Numbered from the stretch's first letter, positions 36,763 to 45,805 are shown. The stretch is 64,000 nucleotides of DNA from Metabacillus arenae (GCF_014773385.1 NZ_JACXAI010000004.1:124001-188000), one strand, 5' to 3'. Notes: generated from the sequence alone by a model not told the origin. Translations and numbers: made by a program.

Positions 36763-37287
36763 TCTCGCGGCACCTCGAATTTAGATAATTAGCTCATTAG
36801 GCTCCTTTCATTCTACTGAATAAATCATTGGAAATCAAAGATAATTTTGGGAAATATATAGGGAATTTGATTTAGATTACACGCGATTTGAAAACGTGTA
36901 TAGGAAATCTTGCATATAGTCCTGAATCCCATATAGGAAGAGGTACTCGTCCATAAAAGTTGGAAACTCGTGAAAAGAAAGCCCGAGCTCGCAGCTCGCT
37001 CATAGAGCCTCCGATTTCGCTCAAAGACCCGAGCCAATCGCGCAAAGAAGGAAGGGAATTTGCTCATAACCCCAAACCCCGTTCATAGAAAGAGAAAATT
37101 CGTGCATAGGGGGCAGGAACTCGTGCATAGAGTCCGAAATTCATTAAGGAAGTAAAAATTCAATTTTAGGTGATCAAGAAAGGAACGGTACTTTCCTCAA
37201 GCAGGGAGTTCCTGCTTTTCATTTTTCACATTTTTTTTTATAGTTAATATGATGATAAAAAGTGTGAAGAGCGGAAGGTGAGAGGGT
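36763..37287. other. Intergenic region with tandem degenerate repeats
   Basis: 525 bp between the divergently oriented lipoprotein and hydrolase genes. The repeat array (separate entry) fills the middle. A minus-strand open frame at 36825-37067 is a by-product of the repeats. An AAGGTGAG ribosome site precedes the hydrolase. Confidence 0.5.
36890..37130. repeat. Degenerate tandem repeat, unit about 20-21 bp
   Basis: About eleven imperfect copies of a unit with core CTCGTGCATAGAG: for example near 36909 (CTTGCATATAG), 36945 (CTCGTCCATAA), 36995 (CTCGCTCATAGAG), 37059 (TTGCTCATAA), 37099 (TTCGTGCATAGG) and 37120 (CTCGTGCATAGAG). Spacing is mostly 20-22 bp, i.e. two helical turns. Confidence 0.7.
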
Positions 37288-38217
37288 ATGTGGTTAATTT
37301 TATTGAGCAGTATACTTCTTCCCTGTCTTTTGTTACTCGCAGTTGCTTTTTTCTTTAGCCAGCTCATCCTATTTCCTCGGAAAGTTGCCTATGAAGAGAC
37401 TTATAAAAAAAGCATTTTAAGCGGGGAAATTGATCCTAAAGTGTTTGACAGTACGGCAAAGGAAGACCTCTATATTGATTCTTATCACGGCTACAAGCTG
37501 CACGGGCTTTTTTTCCCTAAAGAAGGAAGCCGAAAAGCGATTATTGTTGCTCATGGGATTAAGTGGTCTTTAATCGGAAGCTTTAAATATGTGGAAATGT
37601 TTCAGAAAAGAGGATTTCATGTCCTTTTGTGTGATCATAGGTTTCATGGTCTCAGCGGAGGCAATCATACTTCCTTTGGATTTTATGAAAAGGATGACCT
37701 GCATGCATGGGTTGATTATCTCTATGAAAATATTGGGGAAGACGCAAGTATCGGTCTATTAGGAGAATCCTTGGGAGCAGCTTCGGCACTGCAATATGTT
37801 CAGAAGGAATCGCGAGCCTCGTTTTGTATTGCCGATTGCCCTTTCAGCGACTTGACTGAGCTTTTAAAAATCAGATTAGAAAAGGACTTTAAGGTGAAAT
37901 TTTATCCGCTTGTTTCATTAACAAGCCTAGTTACAAAATGGCGGTTTGGATGGGGCTTTCATGAAACCTCTCCTATAAAGGATATCGAAAAAGTAAAAAC
38001 ACCTGTCATGCTGATCCATGGAAGTGAGGATCATTTTATCCCTTTAAAAATGAGCAAGGATCTCTTTCGAAAAATAAAAGCCTTTAAAAAGCTTTATATT
38101 GTTCCAAAAGCTGGACATGCAAGGGCATTTCTGACAGACCCACAAACGTATGAACAAAAAGTAGCCGAGTTTTTCAAAGAAATCGGGTTAGAGAAAGTAG
38201 AAGGGAAGATAGGGTGA
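37288..38217 (+). CDS. Membrane-anchored alpha/beta hydrolase
   Basis: 309 residues. An N-terminal hydrophobic anchor (about 3-27) is followed by an alpha/beta hydrolase domain: VAHGIKW (oxyanion region), nucleophile Ser161 in GLLGESLGAASAL, Asp in LIHGSEDHFIPL and His in KAGHARAFL. Resembles Bacillus subtilis YqkD and other serine hydrolases of unknown substrate. The catalytic domain is probably outside or membrane-tethered. ATG 37288 behind AAGGTGAG. Confidence 0.85.
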   Translation: MWLILLSSILLPCLLLLAVAFFFSQLILFPRKVAYEETYKKSILSGEIDPKVFDSTAKEDLYIDSYHGYKLHGLFFPKEGSRKAIIVAHGIKWSLIGSFKYVEMFQKRGFHVLLCDHRFHGLSGGNHTSFGFYEKDDLHAWVDYLYENIGEDASIGLLGESLGAASALQYVQKESRASFCIADCPFSDLTELLKIRLEKDFKVKFYPLVSLTSLVTKWRFGWGFHETSPIKDIEKVKTPVMLIHGSEDHFIPLKMSKDLFRKIKAFKKLYIVPKAGHARAFLTDPQTYEQKVAEFFKEIGLEKVEGKIG

Positions 38218-38318
38218 GAAAGGCCGCTTTATTGGAAATAAAGCGATCATTAGGTAAAATTAGTCCACATTCCCCTTGTTGAAGCATTTTAGATTTTAGA
38301 TTTTAAATTTTAAATGAA

Positions 38319-38350
38319 CGAGATTGATTTACTTTGTTAAATCAATCTCG
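38319..38350 (+). terminator. Perfect 13-bp hairpin after the hydrolase gene
   Basis: CGAGATTGATTTA (38319-38331) pairs exactly with 38338-38350. No real T run follows, so termination is uncertain. Confidence 0.5.
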
Positions 38351-38416
38351 GGTCGTTTCCTGGAATGAGTTTAGAACATTTCTAGAAGAGGATTTTTCTA
38401 TGATATAGCAGAATTT

Positions 38417-38464
38417 AAAGGGGCTGTCCAATAAGTCGATTTTTCGGCCATTGGAGGCCCCTTT
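38417..38464. repeat. Hairpin AAAGGGGCTGTCCAAT, terminal-repeat-like
   Basis: AAAGGGGC (38417-38424) pairs with 38457-38464 and TCCAAT (38427-38432) with ATTGGA (38450-38455). GGGGCTGTCC-type ends are common in insertion sequences of Bacillaceae, so this could be a small mobile remnant, or simply a bidirectional terminator. Confidence 0.5.
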
Positions 38465-38546
38465 ACATGTTTCAGAATGCTGATATATTTAGCATTCTTG
38501 ATTTTCAATCTTTAATGAATTTGCCCTTTTCATACTGAACCTTTAA

Positions 38547-39437
38547 TTATGAATGATAAAAATAATTTTTACGATACTCTGAAGGGTTCAGGCCGGTCCA
38601 CTTTTTAAATTGTCTGCTGAAGTGGGAAAGATTTTTATATCCTAAGCGGGTTGCAATCTCACTTAGTGATATATCAGGTTGTTGAATTAATATTTTTGCC
38701 TCTTGTAATTTTAACTCGGATAAGTATTTTCTTGGAGACATCCGATATATTTTTTGAAATATTTGCAGACCATAATTAGGACTTATTCCAAGTGAGGCAA
38801 TGATAGGCTGAATTCTCAGTTCATTATAATCATTGCCATTTAAACTATTTTCTTTAAAGTTCCGTTTTATTGCATCCGCAATTTCCTTAGCGTATTTTGC
38901 TGTAGTCATTGATTCATATATAATAGGATCCTTTTTTTGTGAAACAATATCTGCAAATATTTCTAATAATTCAAAAAGGGGAATTTGAGTTTTAAGTTTG
39001 TATTTCATTTCATTTATATTTGATTCGTTTATAATATCAATCCATTTTTGAAGAGTTGTATATAATCTTTGATAAAAAGGAGAGTCAGAATTGTAGATTA
39101 AATCACAATGTTTCATCATTTCCATTCGTAAAGTAGGCTCGTCTACATCAAAATGTGCACAAAAATAGGTCATTGAGCTTTCACTAATACACTTGTTTGC
39201 ATGGTGAAACCCTGGAGGAATAAGAATAATGTCCCCGTTCTTTAATAGATAACGTTCATTTTCAATTAAAGTCTCTTGTTCACCGTTCATAACGAGTAAT
39301 ATTTCAAATGCATAATGAAACTCTTTAGGTACGGACCAATTGTTAGAAACAGTTTGAGTATGGGCGCCGAAAAAGCGTATATTCCAATCAATAGCTGGAA
39401 GGCGCTTTGCATTAGCAAAAGTAAACTTGTTCTCCAT
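38547..39437 (-). CDS. AraC-family regulator of the ABC sugar island
   Basis: 296 residues. N-terminal cupin ligand domain (about 30-110: FEILLVMNGEQETLIENERYLLKNGDIILIPPGFHH) and C-terminal AraC HTH (about 195-296: SEIATRLGYKNLSHFSRQFKKWTG, then LNPSEYRKN). Divergent from the solute-binding protein gene with a 349-bp shared control region that contains a near-consensus cre. Likely senses the transported sugar or a derivative. Confidence 0.88.
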   Translation of the reverse strand: MENKFTFANAKRLPAIDWNIRFFGAHTQTVSNNWSVPKEFHYAFEILLVMNGEQETLIENERYLLKNGDIILIPPGFHHANKCISESSMTYFCAHFDVDEPTLRMEMMKHCDLIYNSDSPFYQRLYTTLQKWIDIINESNINEMKYKLKTQIPLFELLEIFADIVSQKKDPIIYESMTTAKYAKEIADAIKRNFKENSLNGNDYNELRIQPIIASLGISPNYGLQIFQKIYRMSPRKYLSELKLQEAKILIQQPDISLSEIATRLGYKNLSHFSRQFKKWTGLNPSEYRKNYFYHS

Positions 39438-39786
39438 AAACAGACCCCCTTTGATTATGGTAAATATAGCATTGATGAAACAATCGTATTCGTTTGTGGT
39501 TTATTTATATAATGTAAACAAATAAGATAGCGCTTTCACAAATAGAAAGATTTAGAGTGATAATAGAACCATTTTAATATGAAAGGTAAGCAGTAACAAT
39601 CCTTATTTTTGAAACTATATTCAAAATTAATACCATGAAAAAAGGTAAAAAGGAGGTTCTTGGGAATGGAACAACAAAGATTAAATCATAATAAATTTTG
39701 TTTGATTTAGATAGTTTGTTTATTAAATAAACATAGATGAGAGAGCTTGATATTGATAGTTTTAACAATAACAAGGGGGGTTTTAA
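39438..39786. promoter_or_regulatory. Divergent control region of the ABC sugar island
   Basis: 349 bp. TATAAT at 39508-39513 is a plausible -10 for the ABC operon; the cre (39525-39538) lies just after it. The remaining stretch to the start codon is AT-rich without clear structure. Transcript start and AraC sites cannot be fixed by eye. Confidence 0.45.
39525..39538 (+). promoter_or_regulatory. Catabolite-response element (CcpA site)
   Basis: AGATAGCGCTTTCA matches TGNWANCGNTTWCA in all but the first base. About 15 bp downstream of a TATAAT element, where CcpA would block the promoter of the ABC operon when glucose is present. Confidence 0.7.
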
Positions 39787-41067
39787 ATGATAAAGGTCAA
39801 ATTTCTTTACATTTCGTTTTTTGTGCTAATTTTTTTAATTGGATGTTCAGCTCCAGAAACTGCAATGAATCCAGAAAGTCAAGGATCTTCAAAAGAGTTG
39901 ACAGTATGGCATATAGAATCAGGAGCCGCTGCAGAAAAAACCCTCGAGAATGCTGCAAAAAGGTTTGAAGAAAAAAATCCAGGAGTAACTGTGAATGTGG
40001 TAAAACAGGAAAATGATCCGTATAAATCGAAATTGGCAGTCGCCATGGGGGGTGGAAATCCGCCAGATGTCTTTCATTCTTGGGGCGGGGGATGGCTGGA
40101 GAATTTTGTGAATTCAGGGCAAGTAAAAGAGATTACAAATGACATAGATAAAGAGAATTATTTGGAAGCGGCTATATCAGCAGCTACCTATGATGGGAAG
40201 ATTTATGGTGCGCCGTTAGCTATGGATGTTGTTCCTGTTTGGTACAACAAAAAAATCTTCGAAGAATACAATCTTAAGGAGCCGAAAACCTACGAGGAAT
40301 TACTAGAAGTGGTTGAAACATTAAAATCAAATAATATTATCCCTTTTTCTCTTGCTAACCAATCAAAATGGCCAGGGGCATTTTATTTGATGTATTTTGC
40401 TGAAAGATATGGAGGTACGGAGCTTTTTAATGAAGCTTATGGGCGGGCAGGAAGAGCCTTTGATGATGAAGCATATATCAAGGCTGGAAGGAAAATTCAA
40501 GAACTAGTAAAAGCTGGTGCATTTCCAGAGGGAATGAATGGATTAAATTTTGATACAGGCCAATCTAGACAGCTGTTATATACAGGAAAAGCTGGTATGG
40601 AATTAATGGGGAGCTGGATGCTTGGATTGACAAGAAGTGAATTCCCGGAATTTGAAGAGAATCTAGGATTCTTTCTATTCCCTGCCATTTCCGGTGAACA
40701 AGGAGCTGAAAATCATATCGTCGGCGGTGTCAGCCCTGTATTTTCAGTAGCAGAAAAGAGTCCGAATGCTGATTTGGCTGCAGAACTTGTCAAAGAATTA
40801 ACTAGTGTCGAAACAGCACAGCAGCTTGCTAATACAGACGGCGCCATTTCAGCTGTGAATGGAGTGGAATATGAAGATGAATTCATCCAAGAAATAAATG
40901 AAGTATTGGAAGGGGCAGAAAATATGCAGACTTATTATGATCAAACACTCCCTCCAGAACTAGCAGAAGTTCATTTAGATACGACTCAAGGATTATTCGG
41001 TCTGTCTATAACACCAGAGGAAGCAGCTGCCCAAGTAGAGAAAAAGGCAAAAGAATTACTAGAGTAA
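39787..41067 (+). CDS. ABC sugar transporter solute-binding lipoprotein
   Basis: 426 residues, family 1 extracellular solute-binding protein. Signal peptide with lipobox LIFLIGC, Cys20 lipidated. Mature domain begins LTVWHIESGAAAEKTLENAA and includes PPDVFHSWGGGWLENFV and WPGAFYLMYFAERYGG, typical of sugar-binding members. Tethered outside the membrane and hands substrate to the two permeases. GGGGGG ribosome site precedes ATG 39787. Confidence 0.92.
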   Translation: MIKVKFLYISFFVLIFLIGCSAPETAMNPESQGSSKELTVWHIESGAAAEKTLENAAKRFEEKNPGVTVNVVKQENDPYKSKLAVAMGGGNPPDVFHSWGGGWLENFVNSGQVKEITNDIDKENYLEAAISAATYDGKIYGAPLAMDVVPVWYNKKIFEEYNLKEPKTYEELLEVVETLKSNNIIPFSLANQSKWPGAFYLMYFAERYGGTELFNEAYGRAGRAFDDEAYIKAGRKIQELVKAGAFPEGMNGLNFDTGQSRQLLYTGKAGMELMGSWMLGLTRSEFPEFEENLGFFLFPAISGEQGAENHIVGGVSPVFSVAEKSPNADLAAELVKELTSVETAQQLANTDGAISAVNGVEYEDEFIQEINEVLEGAENMQTYYDQTLPPELAEVHLDTTQGLFGLSITPEEAAAQVEKKAKELLE

Positions 41068-41132
41068 GACGAGAAAACTACATTAAGAATTAACTATAGT
41101 CTATGCAAGTTTTTGTACATTCATAGATAAGT

Positions 41133-41191
41133 GATGTTTGAATCGAGGCAATCGGGGACCGGCGGTTGCTTCAATTCCCACATCAAACATC
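41133..41191 (+). terminator. Stem-loop between binding-protein and permease genes
   Basis: GATGTTTGA (41133-41141) pairs with TCAAACATC (41183-41191); an inner GAGGCAAT (41145-41152) pairs with GTTGCTTC (41165-41172). No T run. Such structures commonly protect the binding-protein mRNA so it is made in excess. Confidence 0.55.
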
Positions 41192-41265
41192 TCAAGAGAT
41201 AAGAGGTTATTGACTTTGTCTCAATAGCTACAAAATTTGCGGAAACACATAGAGGGGTGAGGTTA

Positions 41266-42213
41266 TTGGAAAAACGTATTGAAAACTCTGTTTTCAGTCC
41301 TGCAAACCTTAATACGAAGTTAAAAACCCGTAGAAAAAAAAGGAAAGACTTTCTTATTATTGCGGGTTTTATGGCACCAGCTTTACTAATATATGGGGTT
41401 TACGTTATTTATTCCATCATCATGACTTTTTATTATAGCCTTTTCAATTGGTCGGGAATTGATAATAATTTTGTTTTTATCGGGTTAAACAATTATTTGC
41501 AGCTTCTGCAGGACGGTGTATTTTGGACTACCTTAAAAAACAATTCATTCCTGGTGTTGACTTCTTTACTGACCCAATTGCCACTAGGGTTGGTTATGGC
41601 TCTGCTTTTGTTCAGTCCGATAAAAGGAATGAGATTTTTTAGATCTGTTTATTTTATGCCGTTTTTAATGTCTACCGTAGCGATTGGTATACTATTTACA
41701 TTTATTTACGACGGAAGTTATGGAATCGTGAACCAGTTATTTGGGGCGATTGGAATGGACAATTTTCAAAAAGCATGGCTCGGTGATGCATCAACAGCAA
41801 TCTGGGCAGTCATTGCCACAATATGCTGGCAGTTTGCACCGTTTTACATGATTCTTTTTAGGGCTGCTATAGTGGGAATCCCAGAAGATTTATATGAAGC
41901 AGCAGAGATCGATGGGGCGAATAAATGGCATCGTTTTGCCAAAATCACGTTGCCGTTATTAATGCCAACGATTGTAACTTCCTCGATATTATCTATTATC
42001 GGATCGTTAAAGTATTTTGATTTGATTTATGTAATGACTAGCGGAGGGCCAAATAACTCTACTGAATTAATGGCTACCTATATGTACGAACAAACGTTTA
42101 CGAACTTTAATATGGGTTATGGAAGCAGTGTTTCCTTTTCGATGTTTATTCTCGCATTACTCGTTACCTTGGTGATTATTTCGTTAGATAACAAAAGGAA
42201 AGGGGCGTCATAA
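41266..42213 (+). CDS. ABC sugar permease, MalF-type
   Basis: 315 residues, six membrane segments. The EAA loop for contacting the ATPase is EAAEIDGANKWHRFAKITLP (about 211-230). Binding-protein-dependent inner-membrane component. TTG 41266 is chosen, 5 bases after AGGGGTGAGG; a GTG at 41257 lies inside that ribosome site. Confidence 0.9.
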   Translation: MEKRIENSVFSPANLNTKLKTRRKKRKDFLIIAGFMAPALLIYGVYVIYSIIMTFYYSLFNWSGIDNNFVFIGLNNYLQLLQDGVFWTTLKNNSFLVLTSLLTQLPLGLVMALLLFSPIKGMRFFRSVYFMPFLMSTVAIGILFTFIYDGSYGIVNQLFGAIGMDNFQKAWLGDASTAIWAVIATICWQFAPFYMILFRAAIVGIPEDLYEAAEIDGANKWHRFAKITLPLLMPTIVTSSILSIIGSLKYFDLIYVMTSGGPNNSTELMATYMYEQTFTNFNMGYGSSVSFSMFILALLVTLVIISLDNKRKGAS

Positions 42214-42216
42214 ACC

Positions 42217-43041
42217 ATGTTAATAAATCGAATAAAACAAATTCCTTTGTATGTGCTGGCAATTATTATTTTAATTTTTACCGGTCTCCCCTTTTTAATC
42301 ATGATAAATTCATCATTTAAAAGCCAGTTAGAGTTTATGACATCGCCTTGGTCACTGCCCGATGCATTTACATTATCAAACTATTCATCAGTCATGTCAT
42401 CCGATTTTTTCAATTATTTCTTCAACAGCTTAATTGTATCCGCAATATCTGTAGTCCTTGTCATTGTCCTTTCAGCAATGGCCAGTTATCCATTAGCGAG
42501 AATGAAGTTTAAACTGAATCGGCCATTATTTATGTTATTCCTTGTGGGAATGATGATTCCCATTCATACAACCTTAATCCCTATTTATCTTCTAACAATC
42601 AAAATAGGATTATACGATACGATTTGGGGATTAATAGGTCCTTACGTCGCGTTTGCTTTACCGATATCAGTGGTCATTTTTACAATGTTTTTACAAGACA
42701 TCCCGAAAGAATTGGAGGAATCTGCAAAAATCGATGGCTGCGGGCATTTTAAATTGTTTTGGAAAATTCTATTTCCATTGCTTACACCTGCCGTTTCTAC
42801 GGTCGCGATCTATAATTTTATTCATATTTGGAATGAATTTGTATTTGCCCTAGTTCTTACAAACTCCTTCGAAAACTACACGCTTCCACTAGGGTTAAGA
42901 GAGTTTTACGGAGAGTTCTCTGTAAACGTACCAGGCATAATGGCTGCATTAACGTTATCGAGTTTGCCGTTATTATTAGTGTATTTTGTGGCTCAAGAAA
43001 AAATTGTGAAAGGGATCGCAGCAGGATCAGTTAAGGGATAA
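42217..43041 (+). CDS. ABC sugar permease, MalG-type
   Basis: 274 residues, six membrane segments. EAA loop ELEESAKIDGCGHFKLFWKI (about 166-185). Starts 4 bases after the previous stop. Completes the importer membrane pore; the ATP-binding subunit is not encoded here and is presumably a shared MsmX/MsmK-type protein, as with other family 1 sugar importers of Bacillus. Confidence 0.9.
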   Translation: MLINRIKQIPLYVLAIIILIFTGLPFLIMINSSFKSQLEFMTSPWSLPDAFTLSNYSSVMSSDFFNYFFNSLIVSAISVVLVIVLSAMASYPLARMKFKLNRPLFMLFLVGMMIPIHTTLIPIYLLTIKIGLYDTIWGLIGPYVAFALPISVVIFTMFLQDIPKELEESAKIDGCGHFKLFWKILFPLLTPAVSTVAIYNFIHIWNEFVFALVLTNSFENYTLPLGLREFYGEFSVNVPGIMAALTLSSLPLLLVYFVAQEKIVKGIAAGSVKG

Positions 43042-43074
43042 ATATTCAAATGAAAATAATGGGAGGAGATAAAA

Positions 43075-43725
43075 GTGAAAAAGGCGCTTATTTTTCAAGG
43101 AGGCTGGGAAGGACATGAGCCTGCTCAGGTTGCAGAAATACTCGCAGGCATATTAAGAGAAGAATACTTCGATGTAAAAGTTGTTGATACGCTAACTGTA
43201 TTAGAAGAAGACGATTTAGAGCAATATGATTTGATAGTCCCAAACTGGACTCAGGATACGATAACTCCTGAACAGCTTCAGCCCCTGCTTAATGCTGTTG
43301 CGAATGGGAGTGGACTAGCTGGACTCCATGGAGGGATGGGGGATTCTTTTCGAATGGCCACAGATTATCAATTTATGGTAGGCGGCCAATGGGTAGCTCA
43401 CCCAGGAAATGATGGCATCAAATATGAGGTCCGGATCATTGATCCAGGTCATCCTCTGACGGAGGGAATGAAGGATTTTACAGTAGAGTCAGAACAATAT
43501 TATATGCATGTTGACCCCGCTGTTAAGGTTCATGCGACAACCCGATTTCCAATTGCAGATGGTCCGTATAGTGTCAATGGGAAAGTAGATATGCCAGTTG
43601 TTTGGTCAAAAAGGTGGGGAGAGGGGAAAGTGTATTACTGTGCTTTGGGACACGTAGCACAAATCGTTCGAATGCCAGAAGTCATTACCCTCATGCGAAA
43701 GGGAATGAGTTGGGCTGCCAGGTAG
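43075..43725 (+). CDS. ThuA-like domain protein
   Basis: 216 residues, glutamine-amidotransferase-like fold of the ThuA group. Conserved: AL(I)FQGGWEGHEPAQVAE at the start, GLAGLHGG (about 82-89), and VVWSKRWGEGKVYYCALGH near the end. ThuA relatives accompany sugar-transport operons (first seen with trehalose/sucrose uptake in rhizobia) and may act as trans-acting sugar isomerases or oxidoreductase partners; function is unproven. GTG 43075 behind GGGAGGAG. The oxidoreductase gene follows. Confidence 0.85.
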   Translation: MKKALIFQGGWEGHEPAQVAEILAGILREEYFDVKVVDTLTVLEEDDLEQYDLIVPNWTQDTITPEQLQPLLNAVANGSGLAGLHGGMGDSFRMATDYQFMVGGQWVAHPGNDGIKYEVRIIDPGHPLTEGMKDFTVESEQYYMHVDPAVKVHATTRFPIADGPYSVNGKVDMPVVWSKRWGEGKVYYCALGHVAQIVRMPEVITLMRKGMSWAAR

Positions 43726-43756
43726 ATTATAAACAGAATTGGGGTGGGAACAAGTG

Positions 43757-44884
43757 ATGGAAAAAATAAGAGCAGGTATTGTTGGCTGCGGAAATATTAG
43801 TGAGATTTATTTTGAAAATGCGAAGAAATTCGATGTATTGGATATCGTTGCTTGCTCTGATTTAAATAGTAATAGAGCAATCGAGAAATCAAATAGGCAT
43901 GGTATCCCAAAAGCATGTTCAACAGAAGAGTTGATCACTGATCCAGACATTGATTTAATTATTAACCTGACCATTCCAGCAGTTCATGCGGAAGTTGCAA
44001 GACAAGCACTTGAAGCTGGAAAGCATATTTACGGAGAAAAGCCTCTTGCAGTCAAAACGGAAGAGGGGATGGAAATCCTCCGCTTGGCTAAAGAAAAAGG
44101 GTTGTTAGTGGGAAATGCTCCAGATACATTTTTAGGAGCTGGAATGCAATTATCGAGAAAGTTAATTGATGAAGGATGGATTGGCAAGCCTGTTTCCGCA
44201 ACCGCCTTCATGATGAATCATGGACATGAAAACTGGCATCCTGATCCTGAGTTTTACTATCAAGAGGGCGGCGGTCCTATGTTTGATATGGGACCATATT
44301 ATCTTACAGCGTTAATCTCTTTAATTGGCCCGGTTAAAAGGGTCACAGGATCCACATCAATGAGCTTTTTAGAACGAATGATTACAAGTGAGCCAAAATA
44401 TGGAGAGAAAATAATGGTCAAAACACCAACCCAAATCAATGGAGTTCTCGATTTCGAGAATGGAGCAGTAGCTTCGATTATTACAAGTTTTGATACTTGG
44501 CATCATCAGCTCCCCTATATCGAAATATACGGGACAGAAGGGAGTATTGCAGCTCCTGATCCAAATACATTTGGAGGTCCAGTTTATATCCGCAGAAAAG
44601 ATCAACAAAGCTGGTCGGAAATCCCTCTTACACATGGGTTTGCAGAAAATAGCAGAGGACTTGGGGTTGCGGAAATGGCTCATGCAATCCTTCATAATCA
44701 AACACCAAGAGCAAACGGTGACCTTTCATTTCATGTTTTAGAAATTATGCATGGTTTCCATGAGTCTTCAGAGAAGGGACAGCATTACCAGCTGACGAGT
44801 ACTTGCAGCCAGCCAAGGCCAATGCCGGTGGGTATTTCTTATCATAATTTTAGTGAAACAATGGACTCTTTTTTCAAATTATAA
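43757..44884 (+). CDS. Gfo/Idh/MocA family oxidoreductase
   Basis: 375 residues. NAD-binding GIVGCGNISEIYF (about 6-18), YGEKPLAVKT lysine motif (about 93-102) and GGGPMFDMGPYYLTAL in the substrate domain. Paired with ThuA next door, as is common in sugar-utilisation loci, where the pair is thought to oxidise then convert a sugar such as a disaccharide. An in-frame GTG one codon upstream is also possible. Last gene of the ABC operon. Confidence 0.87.
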   Translation: MEKIRAGIVGCGNISEIYFENAKKFDVLDIVACSDLNSNRAIEKSNRHGIPKACSTEELITDPDIDLIINLTIPAVHAEVARQALEAGKHIYGEKPLAVKTEEGMEILRLAKEKGLLVGNAPDTFLGAGMQLSRKLIDEGWIGKPVSATAFMMNHGHENWHPDPEFYYQEGGGPMFDMGPYYLTALISLIGPVKRVTGSTSMSFLERMITSEPKYGEKIMVKTPTQINGVLDFENGAVASIITSFDTWHHQLPYIEIYGTEGSIAAPDPNTFGGPVYIRRKDQQSWSEIPLTHGFAENSRGLGVAEMAHAILHNQTPRANGDLSFHVLEIMHGFHESSEKGQHYQLTSTCSQPRPMPVGISYHNFSETMDSFFKL

Positions 44885-45002
44885 ATGAAAATAAACGAAA
44901 GGGCTGTGAATAATGATGGGCATAAACCAAAAAGAAGTAAGAATTGGAATGAGTTAATCATTCTGAAGCCCTGAAGTCCGCTTATAAGTGATGCTGTTTT
45001 AA

Positions 45003-45042
45003 AAGCGCTTTGGATTTTGGTGTAAATTCAAAGCGTTTTTTA
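45003..45042 (+). terminator. Terminator of the ABC sugar operon
   Basis: CGCTTTG (45006-45012) pairs with CAAAGCG (45029-45035), then six T. Confidence 0.8.
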
Positions 45043-45214
45043 TCTCAGAGATTTTAGTAAATTAATAATATCTAAATAATTGAATATTTGAATAAACAAC
45101 TGAGTGGCGGGGTTATCAACTTCAATTTATTATCTCTAATGATTTGTTTAAGCATTCCAAATAAATTTATTTAATATCTTCTTGAATCTTATATAAAAAT
45201 GAGCTACTATCTAA

Positions 45215-45234
45215 GTTAGTAATCAATCAATAAC
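45215..45234 (-). promoter_or_regulatory. Operator candidate 1, upstream of tetR
   Basis: GTTAGTAATCAATCAATAAC, the exact reverse complement of the copy at 46886-46905, 24 bp before the tetR start. Outer bases are dyad-symmetric (GTTA...TAAC), as in TetR-type operators. Confidence 0.6.
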
Positions 45235-45257
45235 AAATTTGAAGAAGGTGACATATA

Positions 45258-45764
45258 ATGACTCAGAGAAAGGAAAACCGAAAGGAAGAAATCCTTGAAG
45301 CTGGTTTAGGGGTATTTGCAGAAAAAGGGTATTATAATACCACTACTGCATTAATTGCAGAAAAAGCTGGGATTTCTCAGCCCTATATATTTAGATTTTT
45401 TAAAACGAAGGAAGAGTTGTTTGTAGCCGTATTAAATAGAGCTTTCGAAAGGATTCTCCAAACATTTAAAAATGTGGAATCGAGCTCCGATCAAATCGTT
45501 ACCAAAATGATCGAGGCATATGAAGAGTTGTCTGTATCACATCCTAATGAAATTGCCTTGCAAGTAATAGGACTTTCAGTTACAGAAGAAGCAATAAGAG
45601 ATTGTACAAAAATGGGTTTGTCTCGAATTAGAAGCTGCACTTTGGAAAAGTTGCAATCGGCGAATATTCCCAATGCAGAGAGGGAGGTAACAACTTTCTT
45701 AGCTAGAGGGATACTTTGTAATATTTCCTATTATTTGAATTTACCAGAGCTTATTAATGACTAA
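45258..45764 (+). CDS. TetR-family transcriptional regulator
   Basis: 168 residues. N-terminal HTH (about 10-55: ILEAGLGVFAEKGYYNTTTALIAEKAGISQPYIFRFFKTKEELF) and a helical ligand domain. Starts at ATG 45258 behind GAAGGTGAC. The SDR gene follows at 84 bp, and operator candidates lie before this gene, between the two, and after the SDR gene, so it probably represses itself and the SDR gene. Confidence 0.9.
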   Translation: MTQRKENRKEEILEAGLGVFAEKGYYNTTTALIAEKAGISQPYIFRFFKTKEELFVAVLNRAFERILQTFKNVESSSDQIVTKMIEAYEELSVSHPNEIALQVIGLSVTEEAIRDCTKMGLSRIRSCTLEKLQSANIPNAEREVTTFLARGILCNISYYLNLPELIND

Positions 45765-45805
45765 CATAAATGACCTATTAGTTTAGGTTTTTTATTTCAG
45801 TGTTT

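Larger units (their letters stand above)
38218..38546. other. Convergent intergenic region with two hairpins
   Basis: 329 bp between the hydrolase and the AraC gene. Contains the hairpins listed at 38319-38350 and 38417-38464, and an AT-rich direct repeat (TAGATTTTAGATTTTAAATT at about 38290). No gene seen. Confidence 0.45.
44885..45257. other. Intergenic region between ABC island and TetR cassette
   Basis: 373 bp. Contains the terminator at 45003-45042, AT-rich DNA, and the operator candidate at 45215-45234. No gene was found. Confidence 0.45.

Noticed and set aside
36825-37067. 80-residue minus-strand open frame inside the tandem repeat region
   Set aside because: It follows the repeat units, has no ribosome site and no protein-like composition; it is a by-product of the repeats.
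44369-44701. 110-residue minus-strand open frame inside the oxidoreductase gene
   Set aside because: Shadow frame of a clear Gfo/Idh/MocA gene, without ribosome site.
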